DNA from: JBCCCJ01 sp039029315
GTDB taxonomy: Bacteria; Bacteroidota; Bacteroidia; J057
Direction: 5' to 3'
Assembly: GCA_039029315.1 (NCBI GenBank)
Contig: JBCCGK010000167.1
Span: forward strand, 1-17,374
DNA length: 17,374 bases
The position numbers and the translations under genes were made by a program. Of the stretch, positions 6,287 to 13,099 are shown piece after piece (position 1 is the first letter of the stretch; each line of letters begins with the position of its first letter). The notes below the pieces were generated by a model, which searched no databases, was not told the DNA's origin, and saw only the letters and a program-made list of their open reading frames with translations.

Positions 6287-7051
6287 ATGCAGACTGTCCA
6301 TACAGAAATGCTCAAAAATGGGATTTCCTTCAGCATGATCTATGTGAAGGGAGGGAGATTCATGATGGGAGATGATCAAGGAGTAAGGAAGGCCGAAAAA
6401 CCAGCACATCCTGTAGCTTTGCATGATTTTTACATCGCAGAATTTCCAGTAACTCAAGAGGTCTGGAAGGCAGTGTTGGGAGCGGAGAACAATCCTTCCT
6501 TTTTTGAGGGAGATGCCCGACCCGTGGAGACTGTCTCCTGGGATGCCTGCCAGCGCTTTCTCCAACAACTGAGCAAGATGACAGGCCATGCCTATCGCCT
6601 CCCCACGGAAGCGGAGTGGGAATATGCAGGCAGGGGAGGACAAGAAAGTCAGGGCTATCGATATGCAGGAAGCAATCAATTGGATGAAGTAGGCTGGTAT
6701 GCTGACAATGCTGATCAGGAAAGCAAGGATATCGGACAGAAGCAGCCCAATGAGTTGGGGCTATACGACATGAGTGGGAATGTATGGGAGTTTTGTCAGG
6801 ATTGGTATTCAGAAGAATACTATAAAGAATGTGCAAGGGCAGGGGGGATTCAGAATCCCAAAGGCCCGGATCAGGGTGATGCTCGGGTGATTCGCGGCGG
6901 TAGTTGGGGCTTCAATTCGCAGGATTGTCGCTCGACCGACCGCCTCAGCTACTGGCTGGGGGATGGGGACTACTATCTCGGCTTGCGCCTTGTTATCTCC
7001 CCCCGTCAGTTGGTAGCCCCTTCTGGCCTTCCTGTGAGCGAGCGAAGCTGA
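6287..7051 (+). CDS. FGE-sulfatase-fold protein 2 with DGR-type variable region
   Basis: A 254-residue tandem paralogue of copy 1, lying exactly 861 bp downstream with the same length. It has the same cytoplasmic FGE scaffold (MMGDDQG, TQEVWKAV, RLPTEAEWEYAGRGG, YDMSGNVWEF, RGGSW at 203-207, LGLRLV). The variable residues after RGGSW are G208, F209, N210, D213, D218, L220, G225, D226, G227, D228, Y229 and Y230, against N, D, Y, Y, F, N, E, Y, E, V, N, N in copy 1. The start ATG at 6287 is set by the upstream consensus promoter; an earlier in-frame ATG at 6254 lies inside that promoter. It keeps the same C-terminal VAPSGLPVSERS tail as copy 1. A recent tandem duplication is likely. It is presumably a ligand-binding variant rather than an active FGE. 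Confidence 0.9.
   Translation: MQTVHTEMLKNGISFSMIYVKGGRFMMGDDQGVRKAEKPAHPVALHDFYIAEFPVTQEVWKAVLGAENNPSFFEGDARPVETVSWDACQRFLQQLSKMTGHAYRLPTEAEWEYAGRGGQESQGYRYAGSNQLDEVGWYADNADQESKDIGQKQPNELGLYDMSGNVWEFCQDWYSEEYYKECARAGGIQNPKGPDQGDARVIRGGSWGFNSQDCRSTDRLSYWLGDGDYYLGLRLVISPRQLVAPSGLPVSERS
6878..7006 (+). other. Candidate DGR variable repeat VR2
   Basis: Codons 198-240 of FGE copy 2. The first variable codons after RGGSW are GGC, TTC, AAT where copy 1 has AAC, GAC, TAT and copy 3 has TAC, GAC, TAT: all derivable from AAC, AAC, AAT by changing adenines only. The same holds at CTC/AAC/CGC (codon 220) and TAC/AAC/TCC (codon 229). It is followed by the same 27-base invariant stretch as in the other copies. 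Confidence 0.75.
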
Positions 7052-7126
7052 TCAGGCGGGATCGACCAGCAAGCGGAGCGCAGCCGGGGAGATCCGACAG
7101 ATCAGTGGAGCTTTGTGCGTTGGGAC
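7048..7126 (+). repeat. Conserved 3-prime tail, copy 2
   Basis: It repeats the tail of copy 1 with one visible base change (CAGT for CAGC). It retains the stem-loop and the final TTTG, but the -7 box 19 bases further on has decayed to an AT-rich TCATTTTTTG, so no consensus promoter remains for what follows. Confidence 0.6.
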
Positions 7127-7133
7127 ACGGTCA

Positions 7134-7283
7134 TTTTTTGTAGATTATAAGCAAGTGTTAGATGAAGCTAGTTTTCATGAACAGATGAGGGTCCTGTCTG
7201 AGCAGCAGGCGAATATGGCGATTTCTTCGCATATAAGCAGCAGTATGAGTAGCACATTAGCGAAAGTCCTGCTGCTTCCTTAG
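7134..7283 (+). pseudogene. Short open remnant upstream of the ROCO gene
   Basis: A frame without a plausible start runs to a TAG at 7281-7283 and encodes about 49 residues including DYKQVLDEASFHEQMRVL and a serine-rich end SSHISSSMSS. It begins directly after the tail of FGE copy 2. It may be the 3-prime end of a gene whose front was lost when the FGE cassette duplicated, or chance. I do not recognise the peptide. Confidence 0.25.
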
Positions 7284-7313
7284 ATTTGTCTCACATCGAC
7301 CAACAAAGCTCCC

Positions 7314-9866
7314 ATGAAGATAGTCAACGAAGCAGATCCTGCTGAACTCATCTGGTATCGGTTTCAGAATACACATAGCCGAAATGAACAAGGACTCCTT
7401 ACCGGCCTCAATCTGTGTGGACAAGATCTGACAGATGATCAGCTTCGATCCTGGCTGGAAGAGGATCTCTCCGCCCTGGAAGCCCTCAATCTGAGTCAAA
7501 ATAAGCTCAGGAGTCTGAGGATTCCAGCTTCTGCTATGTCTCTTCGTCATCTCAATGTCAGTAAGAATCCCTCCCTAAAACAGCTGGAACTGGCTGGAGA
7601 ATATCCCTTATTGGAAACCCTCAATGCGAGTCAGTGTGCCTTGACAGAATGTGACTTGCCAGGAGGCTGTCAGAAGTTGCGTATCCTGGATCTTCGCAAC
7701 AATGCGCTTCAACGGATGCATTTTGAGGAAGGCTGTCCATCCTTGATCGAGATCAACCTCGGCAACAATCAGCTCAGACACCTCCATTTGCCCTCCGGAT
7801 TCGGGAAGCTAAAGTATCTCTATCTGCCAGACAATCAATTGGAGCAATTGAAATTAGATCCCCGCTTACCAACCTTGCAAACCCTTCACCTGCGCAACAA
7901 TCAGCTCAAGCGTCTACCAGCCAATTTTTTGAGTCTGGAACAGCTCCAAACCCTCTATCTGCACGCCAATCCTTCTCTGGACATCCCGCCTGAAGTCATT
8001 GCCAGTGGAGAACGAGAGAACTCCAGAGATCTGGTCTGGAACTACCTTAAATCCAAGCGCGATGATGGGACACGTGCCCTGCATCAGGCCAAAATGATCC
8101 TGGTAGGCAATGGAGAGGTGGGCAAAACTTCTATCTGTCTCAGATTGACGGACAAGGAAGCCGTATTGCCCACCAAAGAGGAGCGTACACAAGGGCTGGA
8201 GGTCAACACCTATGAGATACACAAGTTGCCGGGTTCCCTCACTCAACTGAAGGATGAAATCGACTTCCGCATGAGTATGTGGGATTTCGGGGGGCAAGGG
8301 AAGTATCGCGAAGTACAGCAACTCTTTTGTGGGCGTAAATCCCTGTATATCTTCGTTACTTCCTATGATGATACTCCTCAAAAAGAGGAGGAATATGTTG
8401 GCTTCGAATATTGGTTGTCTATGGTCACTGCCTATGGATATGATCCTATCGACCAGGGCTTTAGTCCAGTCATCCACGTGATCAACAAAATTGATGAGCA
8501 ACCGATGCCGATCAACCAGAAAGACCGACAAAGAATTTTCCCCAATATCCATTCTACCTTCATTGAAATCAGTTGCAAAACCAAAGAAAATCTCGACAAA
8601 CTGGAACAGACGATCCGTCAGGTTCTCCCGAAGGTCAGTGCAGATATATTCACCAACGAATACTCAATTCTCTGGATGGATGTCAAGGATGAACTGGAAA
8701 CCCGAACAGAACCATATATTTCCTATCAGGAATATGAATCTATTTGTTTGAGACATCAAATGAGCAAGGAGGAAGCAAAAAGCTGGATTCACATTCTCGA
8801 CAGAATCGGGATGCTGATCTATTTTGGTGATCATCCGCAGCTGAAGTCCTGGGTCATCTTGAATCCCGTCTGGGTCAAAGATGCGATGTATCGGGTTCTG
8901 GATTCCAAATGGGTGCAAGAGGAAGGACTCCTCAAACCCCTTCACTTGACAGAGGTTTGGCCAGATCATACGAAAAAGGAACATCAGGCCTTCCTGGCCA
9001 TGATGCTCGCCTATAAGCTGGGCTATGAACAAAAAGACCCTTTTGACCGACTCTCCTATGTTGTGCCCGCACTGCTGCCTGCTTACCAACCCAATTTGGA
9101 TCATCTGTTTCGGGAACCGACCTATCAAATCAAATTCATTTTCTACCCCTTTATTCCAGCGGGAACTGTCAACAAGCTCATTGTCTCTTTGCAACAAAAG
9201 GAAGGCTTGCCCAAGGAAGTGTCCTCAGCAGACAGAGAGCTGTATATGGACACATACAGAAGCAAAGGGCGAGAATCCCCACTCAAACAACATATATGCG
9301 TTTACAACAATCTGATGTGGAAAAACAATGTTGTCCTACACAATCCGGCACAACAGGCCTTTGCGCATGTAGAAGAATCCTGGGAGGAAAAGGCCATTTA
9401 TGTCAATCTATATGGCGCATCCGTCAAAGACTTGTATGAACACATAGGAGAGATGCTGGAGGGATTGAATCAGGATCTCAAGAATACCAAGCTGATCCAT
9501 GAATTGGGCATGAAGCCGATGGCCTGGTATGAAGGGAAGAAGCGCAAAAAATGGTGGGCACTGGAAGATCTTGAGGACCTGGACATTGATTTCTTTGGGG
9601 AAGCCTCGGCATCCTCTTCCATTGATCCATATGCACGGGTGCGACGGCTAGTCGAACAAAACCGTCTGCGAGCTGCCCTGAAAGAGCTTCAAGGCATTGT
9701 TCCCGAGGCGTATGAGAAGGAAGTATTGCTGAAAATCCAACAATTGGAAGAAGTAGCCACGATTCAGATAAGAGATACGGAAGATCCCGAGAATCTGCGA
9801 AGAGAAAAAAGACGAATCGCATTCGCGATTTTGGACATCTGTGATAAGGCCCAGGCTCATGAGTAG
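7314..9866 (+). CDS. ROCO GTPase: LRR - Roc - COR - EAD11-like C-terminus
   Basis: An 850-residue cytoplasmic signalling protein. Residues ~33-235 hold eight or nine leucine-rich repeats (L-x-L-x-x-N-x-L). The Roc GTPase domain (~256-440) has a complete motif set: P-loop GNGEVGKT (265-272), WDFGGQ (323-328), NKID (391-394) and SCKT (420-423). The COR dimerisation domain follows (~455-725; YISYQEYESIC, WVILNPVWVKDAMY, FYPFIPAGTVNKLI). The last ~75 residues (773-846; RRLVEQNRLRAALKEL, a central EVLLKIQQLEE helix, then RREKRRIAFAILDICD) match my recollection of effector-associated domain EAD11, used for homotypic coupling in prokaryotic conflict systems. By inference the LRRs sense, Roc-COR switches on GTP, and the EAD recruits an effector not seen here. 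Its stop overlaps the start of FGE copy 3 (ATGAGTAG), so the pair is translationally coupled. Confidence 0.9.
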   Translation: MKIVNEADPAELIWYRFQNTHSRNEQGLLTGLNLCGQDLTDDQLRSWLEEDLSALEALNLSQNKLRSLRIPASAMSLRHLNVSKNPSLKQLELAGEYPLLETLNASQCALTECDLPGGCQKLRILDLRNNALQRMHFEEGCPSLIEINLGNNQLRHLHLPSGFGKLKYLYLPDNQLEQLKLDPRLPTLQTLHLRNNQLKRLPANFLSLEQLQTLYLHANPSLDIPPEVIASGERENSRDLVWNYLKSKRDDGTRALHQAKMILVGNGEVGKTSICLRLTDKEAVLPTKEERTQGLEVNTYEIHKLPGSLTQLKDEIDFRMSMWDFGGQGKYREVQQLFCGRKSLYIFVTSYDDTPQKEEEYVGFEYWLSMVTAYGYDPIDQGFSPVIHVINKIDEQPMPINQKDRQRIFPNIHSTFIEISCKTKENLDKLEQTIRQVLPKVSADIFTNEYSILWMDVKDELETRTEPYISYQEYESICLRHQMSKEEAKSWIHILDRIGMLIYFGDHPQLKSWVILNPVWVKDAMYRVLDSKWVQEEGLLKPLHLTEVWPDHTKKEHQAFLAMMLAYKLGYEQKDPFDRLSYVVPALLPAYQPNLDHLFREPTYQIKFIFYPFIPAGTVNKLIVSLQQKEGLPKEVSSADRELYMDTYRSKGRESPLKQHICVYNNLMWKNNVVLHNPAQQAFAHVEESWEEKAIYVNLYGASVKDLYEHIGEMLEGLNQDLKNTKLIHELGMKPMAWYEGKKRKKWWALEDLEDLDIDFFGEASASSSIDPYARVRRLVEQNRLRAALKELQGIVPEAYEKEVLLKIQQLEEVATIQIRDTEDPENLRREKRRIAFAILDICDKAQAHE

Positions 9867-10626
9867 AATATCTACAAAACAGGGATTCAGGGAGATTATC
9901 CGGGATGGGATAGGCTTCGAGATGATCTATGTAACGGGCGGAGCATTCATGATGGGAAGTGAATCGAGGGAAGCTCCGGCAAGAGAAAGGCCCGTTCATC
10001 CTGTCCACTTAGATGATTTTTACATCGGGCAGTTTCCTGTAACGCAGGAGATCTGGAAGGCAGTGATGGGGCAGGAAAACAATCCTTCTTTTTTTGAGGG
10101 AGATGCTCGACCCGTGGAGACTGTCTCATGGGATAGGTGTCAACGCTTTCTCCAACAATTGAATGAGAGAACAGGCAATGCCTATCGCCTCCCTACAGAA
10201 GCGGAGTGGGAATATGCAGGCAGGGGGGGACAACATAGCCAGGGCTATCGATATGCAGGAAGTGATCTGCTGGATGAAGTGGGCTGGTTCTGGGACAATG
10301 CTGATCAGGAAAGCAAGGATGTCGGGCAGAAGCAGCCCAATGAGCTGGGGCTATACGATATGAGCGGGAATGTATGGGAATGGTGTGAGGATTGGTATTC
10401 AGAAAAGTACTATAAAGAATGTGCAGCAGAAGGGATAGTTCGGAATCCGAAAGGCCCGAATCAGGGTGCTCCTCGGGTGATTCGCGGCGGTAGTTGGTAC
10501 GACTATTCGCAGGATTGTCGCTCTACCAATCGCCGCAACTACTGGCTGGAGTATGAGGGCTCCTATCTCGGCTTGCGCCTTGTTATCTCCCCCAGTCAGT
10601 TGGCAGTCGATCCGACCTTCCTGTGA
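9859..10626 (+). CDS. FGE-sulfatase-fold protein 3 with DGR-type variable region, coupled to ROCO
   Basis: A 255-residue paralogue of the two tandem FGE genes, more diverged in its first 60 residues (STKQGFREIIRDGIGFEMIYVTGG) and WEWCEDW instead of WEFCQDW. RGGSW is at 209-213, followed by Y214-D-Y-S-Q-D-C, then variable N, R, N, E, Y, E, G, S, Y and the invariant LGLRLV. There is no signal peptide. The start at 9859 overlaps the ROCO stop by 8 bp; a GTG at 9841 is also open but would lie deeper in the ROCO gene. The coupling makes joint, stoichiometric production with the GTPase likely. A net one-base deletion downstream of the variable region shifts the frame, so it ends AVDPTFL instead of VAPSGLPVSERS. 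Confidence 0.9.
   Translation: MSRISTKQGFREIIRDGIGFEMIYVTGGAFMMGSESREAPARERPVHPVHLDDFYIGQFPVTQEIWKAVMGQENNPSFFEGDARPVETVSWDRCQRFLQQLNERTGNAYRLPTEAEWEYAGRGGQHSQGYRYAGSDLLDEVGWFWDNADQESKDVGQKQPNELGLYDMSGNVWEWCEDWYSEKYYKECAAEGIVRNPKGPNQGAPRVIRGGSWYDYSQDCRSTNRRNYWLEYEGSYLGLRLVISPSQLAVDPTFL
10468..10596 (+). other. Candidate DGR variable repeat VR3
   Basis: The segment of FGE copy 3 aligned to VR1 and VR2. Its variable codons (GCT, CCT, ATT, TAC, GAC, TAT, GAT, TCT, AAT, CGC, AAC, GAG, TAT, GAG, GGC, TCC, TAT) fit the same adenine-only substitution model. The single exception in the three-way comparison is the third base of the TTT/GAC/AAT codon. The 27-base invariant stretch follows at 10567-10593. 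Confidence 0.75.
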
Positions 10627-10636
10627 GCAAGCGAAG

Positions 10637-10700
10637 CTGATCAGGCGGGATCGACCAGCAAGCGGAGCGCAGCCGGGGAGATCCGACAGATCAGTGGAGC
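10637..10700 (+). repeat. Conserved 3-prime tail, copy 3
   Basis: The tail after FGE copy 3 matches 6191-6250 over 60 bases, with CAGT as in copy 2, then diverges before the TTTG. The stem-loop ends are kept. Its conservation well beyond the coding region, in a copy separated from the tandem pair by the ROCO gene, suggests selection or recent gene conversion of the whole 3-prime end. Confidence 0.6.
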
Positions 10701-10846
10701 GTAGGCCTGTAGGGTGGGTTGATTTTTTTTAGACATCATCCGTTTTGCCTGCCCCGCTATCTGGCGCACAAAGGGATCATGAGTCCATCTGGAGATGGGG
10801 GGGAGGGGGCGAATTGTGAGGGATGTTGGAGTCACAAGAAGAGATG

Positions 10847-11509
10847 TTACGCGCCGCCTGCACCATCATCCAATTCCTCCAGACTGATGTATCCGTTTTT
10901 AAGCGCGTATTTGAGGTAATTTGCTGCGCCTTTGAGTTTGAGTTTTTCTTTGATTCTTCTTTTGTAGGTGTTGACGGTGATCTCAGTGATCTTGAGTTTA
11001 GTTGCTATTTGGGCAGCCGAAAGACTTTTCGCAGTAAGAATAAGCACTTCTTTTTCACGAGGGGTTAGGGCATCTTTTGTTTTTGTTGGCTTCATTAACC
11101 ATTTGATAACAGCACTATCCATATATTTTTCTCCTGCCATGATGTTGTTGATGGCAGTAACCAATTCTCTTTGTCCTTTTTCTTTCAGGAGGTAGCCATC
11201 GATTTCCAGCTCAATCAATTTTTCAATCAAATTATTTTGACCATAAAGGCTGAGTATCAGGATTTTGATCATTGGAAACTTTTCCCTTAGAATCTTTGTC
11301 AACTCAATGCCATCCATGACGGGCATTCTGATATCCACAATCACAAGATCTGGCTGCTTGTCCTCTATCATATCGAGCGCTTGTTTCCCATTTTGGGCCA
11401 AACCGACCACCTCTATATTGGATTCTCCACGAACGATACCAGCCAATCCATCGAGAAGCATCTTATGATCCTCTGCGATGACAATTTTTATCTGTTGTTT
11501 TGGGGTCAT
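10847..11509 (-). CDS. NarL/FixJ-type response regulator
   Basis: A 220-residue two-component response regulator. The receiver domain (about 6-125) has the acidic pair E13/D14, phospho-acceptor D59 in VIVDIRMP, S87 and K109 in LLKEKG. A linker leads to a LuxR-type helix-turn-helix (about 146-205: LTPREKEVL, then AAQIATKLKITEITVNTYKRRI). Such proteins bind DNA as dimers when phosphorylated by a partner histidine kinase; none is encoded nearby, so it is an orphan here. It is convergent with FGE copy 3, with 220 bp between stop codons, and probably not co-transcribed with the cassette. Targets are unknown. Confidence 0.93.
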   Translation of the reverse strand: MTPKQQIKIVIAEDHKMLLDGLAGIVRGESNIEVVGLAQNGKQALDMIEDKQPDLVIVDIRMPVMDGIELTKILREKFPMIKILILSLYGQNNLIEKLIELEIDGYLLKEKGQRELVTAINNIMAGEKYMDSAVIKWLMKPTKTKDALTPREKEVLILTAKSLSAAQIATKLKITEITVNTYKRRIKEKLKLKGAANYLKYALKNGYISLEELDDGAGGA

Positions 11510-11609
11510 TTGACAAGCATTTAATAAGAAAATTGGGACGAAATTTAGATCATGTTATCCCCATAAGGGCTTTGCAGCTTGATCCTAATCCTTTGTGTTT
11601 TGTCAGTAA

Positions 11610-11640
11610 ATTGGCTTCTAAAAGAGGAACCGTATCTTTG
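11610..11640 (+). promoter_or_regulatory. Bacteroidota-type promoter of a small reading frame
   Basis: ATTG at 11610-11613, a 19-base spacer, then TATCTTTG at 11633-11640, matching TTTG-N19-TAnnTTTG with one change. An ATG follows 13 nt later at 11654. The good spacing is the main reason to take the following small frame seriously. Confidence 0.5.
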
Positions 11641-11653
11641 TCTCTCGCAATGT

Positions 11654-11920
11654 ATGAATAATCGGAATATTATGTTCAGGGATATGAACAATCGTCTTAG
11701 AGACTGTTTTGGAATCTGTGCTGAGAGGTTTTATGGTGTATTTTTTTCTCAGACAAGGCTCTTTTTTGTTCTCATAGTGGTGCTATGGAAACAAAAAAAG
11801 CCGCCGAATGAGGAAAAAAGACGCATACAAAAAATAAGTGACGGATTTTCAAACAGTCTCTTAAAGGGTGCACGACAAATTGCAGATTTAACCCTGGATG
11901 GTGGGGTTGTTTCTCTTTGA
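11654..11920 (+). CDS. Small hypothetical membrane protein, C-terminus altered by a MITE
   Basis: An 88-residue frame. It has a short hydrophobic stretch LFFVLIVVLW (about residues 35-45) followed by a strongly basic KQKKPPNEEKRRIQK segment, so a single-span membrane protein with a positive cytoplasmic side is possible. Family B MITE copy 2 begins within codon 71. Removing the element and one copy of the 8-bp duplication makes the frame read ...NSLLKK and stop, about 72 residues. The present last ~18 residues are therefore encoded by the MITE. I do not recognise a family, and the frame could be spurious. The rest of the 650-bp gap around it holds no other gene that I can support. Confidence 0.3.
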   Translation: MNNRNIMFRDMNNRLRDCFGICAERFYGVFFSQTRLFFVLIVVLWKQKKPPNEEKRRIQKISDGFSNSLLKGARQIADLTLDGGVVSL

Positions 11921-12025
11921 AGTCGAAGATTCCGCATGGCGGAAGAGAAATGGGGGCTGAGTGGAAGAGGTTAAAGAGGAACAAAATAAATTACCTTCTG
12001 CATTTTGTCGTACACCCCTCTTAAA
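11858..12025 (+). mobile_element. MITE family B, copy 2 (152 bp) with 8-bp target duplication
   Basis: The element body is 11866-12017, beginning GGGTGCACGACAAATTGCAG; the reverse complement of its end is GGGTGTACGACAAAATGCAG (18 of 20 identical). Both sides carry the octamer CTCTTAAA (11858-11865 and 12018-12025). The centre has TTGAAGTCGAAGATTCCG and the hairpin TTCCGC-ATG-GCGGAA, also found inverted in the copy at 5215-5375. It is non-autonomous. An 8-bp duplication is compatible with several IS families; I cannot name the parent. Confidence 0.87.
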
Positions 12026-12160
12026 GAAATAGACAAAGGCAAACATCAAATTGCATGTTTCATACTGTAGAGTAAAAGCAAGACACTTCTCACACATTTC
12101 ATTTGTCCAAAGCACTCAGACATTCATCCCCATAAAACCATTCATCCCAAGCCCCTCACT

Positions 12161-12517
12161 ATGACCAAAGAAGAAATGCGCCAAAAAATCGACGATGAAA
12201 TCATCGTCGACTGCTACGACGACTATGAAGTCAACATGGGTTGGTATTATTTTTTTGAACGGGAACTAGACTTTCCATTCGAAGCAGAAGTCACACTCAA
12301 AAACAGAAAAGGAGAGAAGCAAGCCACAGCAGTCGATGTGTTGGACATGGCAACGACAGATGAGGATTTCAATGGAACATCTGATTTTTTTGTGGAGGTG
12401 AGTCCCAAGGAAAGCGATCTCGTTTTCGAGACCAGCCTGTCAAAATTGAAGCGCATTAAAGGAAGCCGGGAAGTAAAGGAAGCGTTTAAATTGTGGAACT
12501 TTTGGAAAAAGGACTGA
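12161..12517 (+). CDS. CcbP-like calcium-binding protein family member
   Basis: A 118-residue acidic protein. The block DDEIIVDCYDDYEVNMGWYYFFERELDFPF (about residues 11-40), followed by EAEVT, resembles CcbP, the small cyanobacterial Ca2+-binding protein, whose family keeps the E-I-I-V-D-x-Y and M-G-W-Y-Y-Y-x-E segments before a small beta-barrel. Here the middle part is KGEKQATAVDVLDMATTDEDFNGTSDFFVEV and the end is a basic helix. A role in calcium buffering or sensing follows from the family only and is untested here. It is the first gene of a plus-strand run; the next gene starts 32 bp later, so they are likely co-transcribed. Confidence 0.65.
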   Translation: MTKEEMRQKIDDEIIVDCYDDYEVNMGWYYFFERELDFPFEAEVTLKNRKGEKQATAVDVLDMATTDEDFNGTSDFFVEVSPKESDLVFETSLSKLKRIKGSREVKEAFKLWNFWKKD

Positions 12518-12549
12518 TGTTGACAGCATAAAAAGGATTAAAGAAGGTT

Positions 12550-13074
12550 ATGAAATCATTTGAACAATATCTAAACAAACTGACTCTGGACGATTTAAGA
12601 ACGGAGTTGCAACAATTGTTCAGGGATATCCCAGCAGTTGAAGAGTACTATGAACTCAAATTATCGGGGAACCAGGTAAATAAAACGATCAAAAAGAAAT
12701 ATGAAACGCAAATAAATGATGCGCTATATCCTGATAGTCAATTTCATGGAGGATTTGATCTTGATAAAGTGGAGGAGATTCTGAATCGCATGAAGCAAAG
12801 CCATAAAATCAGATATTACATTGAAATAGGAAAGTATGCAGTGAAACAAGCCACAGAATTGGCCAATGCTTATGGTGGAGATTATGGGGAAGATTTTTAC
12901 ATCTATTTTGAGGAGTTATTTGAAGAAATCATCGAAAAGGCAATAGAAATGAATTGGGGAGAAGAATATCGGTTGGAATTTAAAAAGCTTGCAGATGGAG
13001 CCTTTGAGGGATATGGACATTATGATCAGTTACAGGATGTATTTGATAAGATGTTTAATACAGGAAATCATTAG
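12550..13074 (+). CDS. DUF6155-like alpha-helical protein
   Basis: A 174-residue, mostly alpha-helical protein, rich in acidic and aromatic residues. The opening FEQYLNKLTLDDLRTELQQLF, then VEEYYELKL, and a later IGKYAVKQATELANAYG resemble DUF6155 proteins, whose function is not established. There are no membrane segments, signal peptide or catalytic motifs. It lies 32 bp after the CcbP-like gene with AAGAAGG in front of the ATG, and 25 bp before the next gene, so it belongs to the same transcription unit. Confidence 0.6.
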   Translation: MKSFEQYLNKLTLDDLRTELQQLFRDIPAVEEYYELKLSGNQVNKTIKKKYETQINDALYPDSQFHGGFDLDKVEEILNRMKQSHKIRYYIEIGKYAVKQATELANAYGGDYGEDFYIYFEELFEEIIEKAIEMNWGEEYRLEFKKLADGAFEGYGHYDQLQDVFDKMFNTGNH

Positions 13075-13099
13075 ATTGTTTCTACCCAATTTTTCCCCA

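Noticed and set aside
6191..7126. The repeated FGE tails as a CRISPR or tandem-repeat array
   Set aside because: The copies are 861 bp and about 3.6 kb apart, follow coding genes, and lack short uniform spacers.
10723..10800. Terminator pair between FGE copy 3 and the response regulator
   Set aside because: A T-run at about 10722-10731 lacks a preceding GC-rich stem, and the small palindrome CCATCTGGAGATGG (10785-10798) lacks a T-tract on either strand.
5354..10846. DGR reverse transcriptase, Avd or template repeat inside the window
   Set aside because: I looked between and around the FGE genes on both strands and found no reverse-transcriptase motifs and no AAC-rich non-coding copy of the variable regions. 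The gaps at 7052-7313 and 10701-10846 do not align to them.
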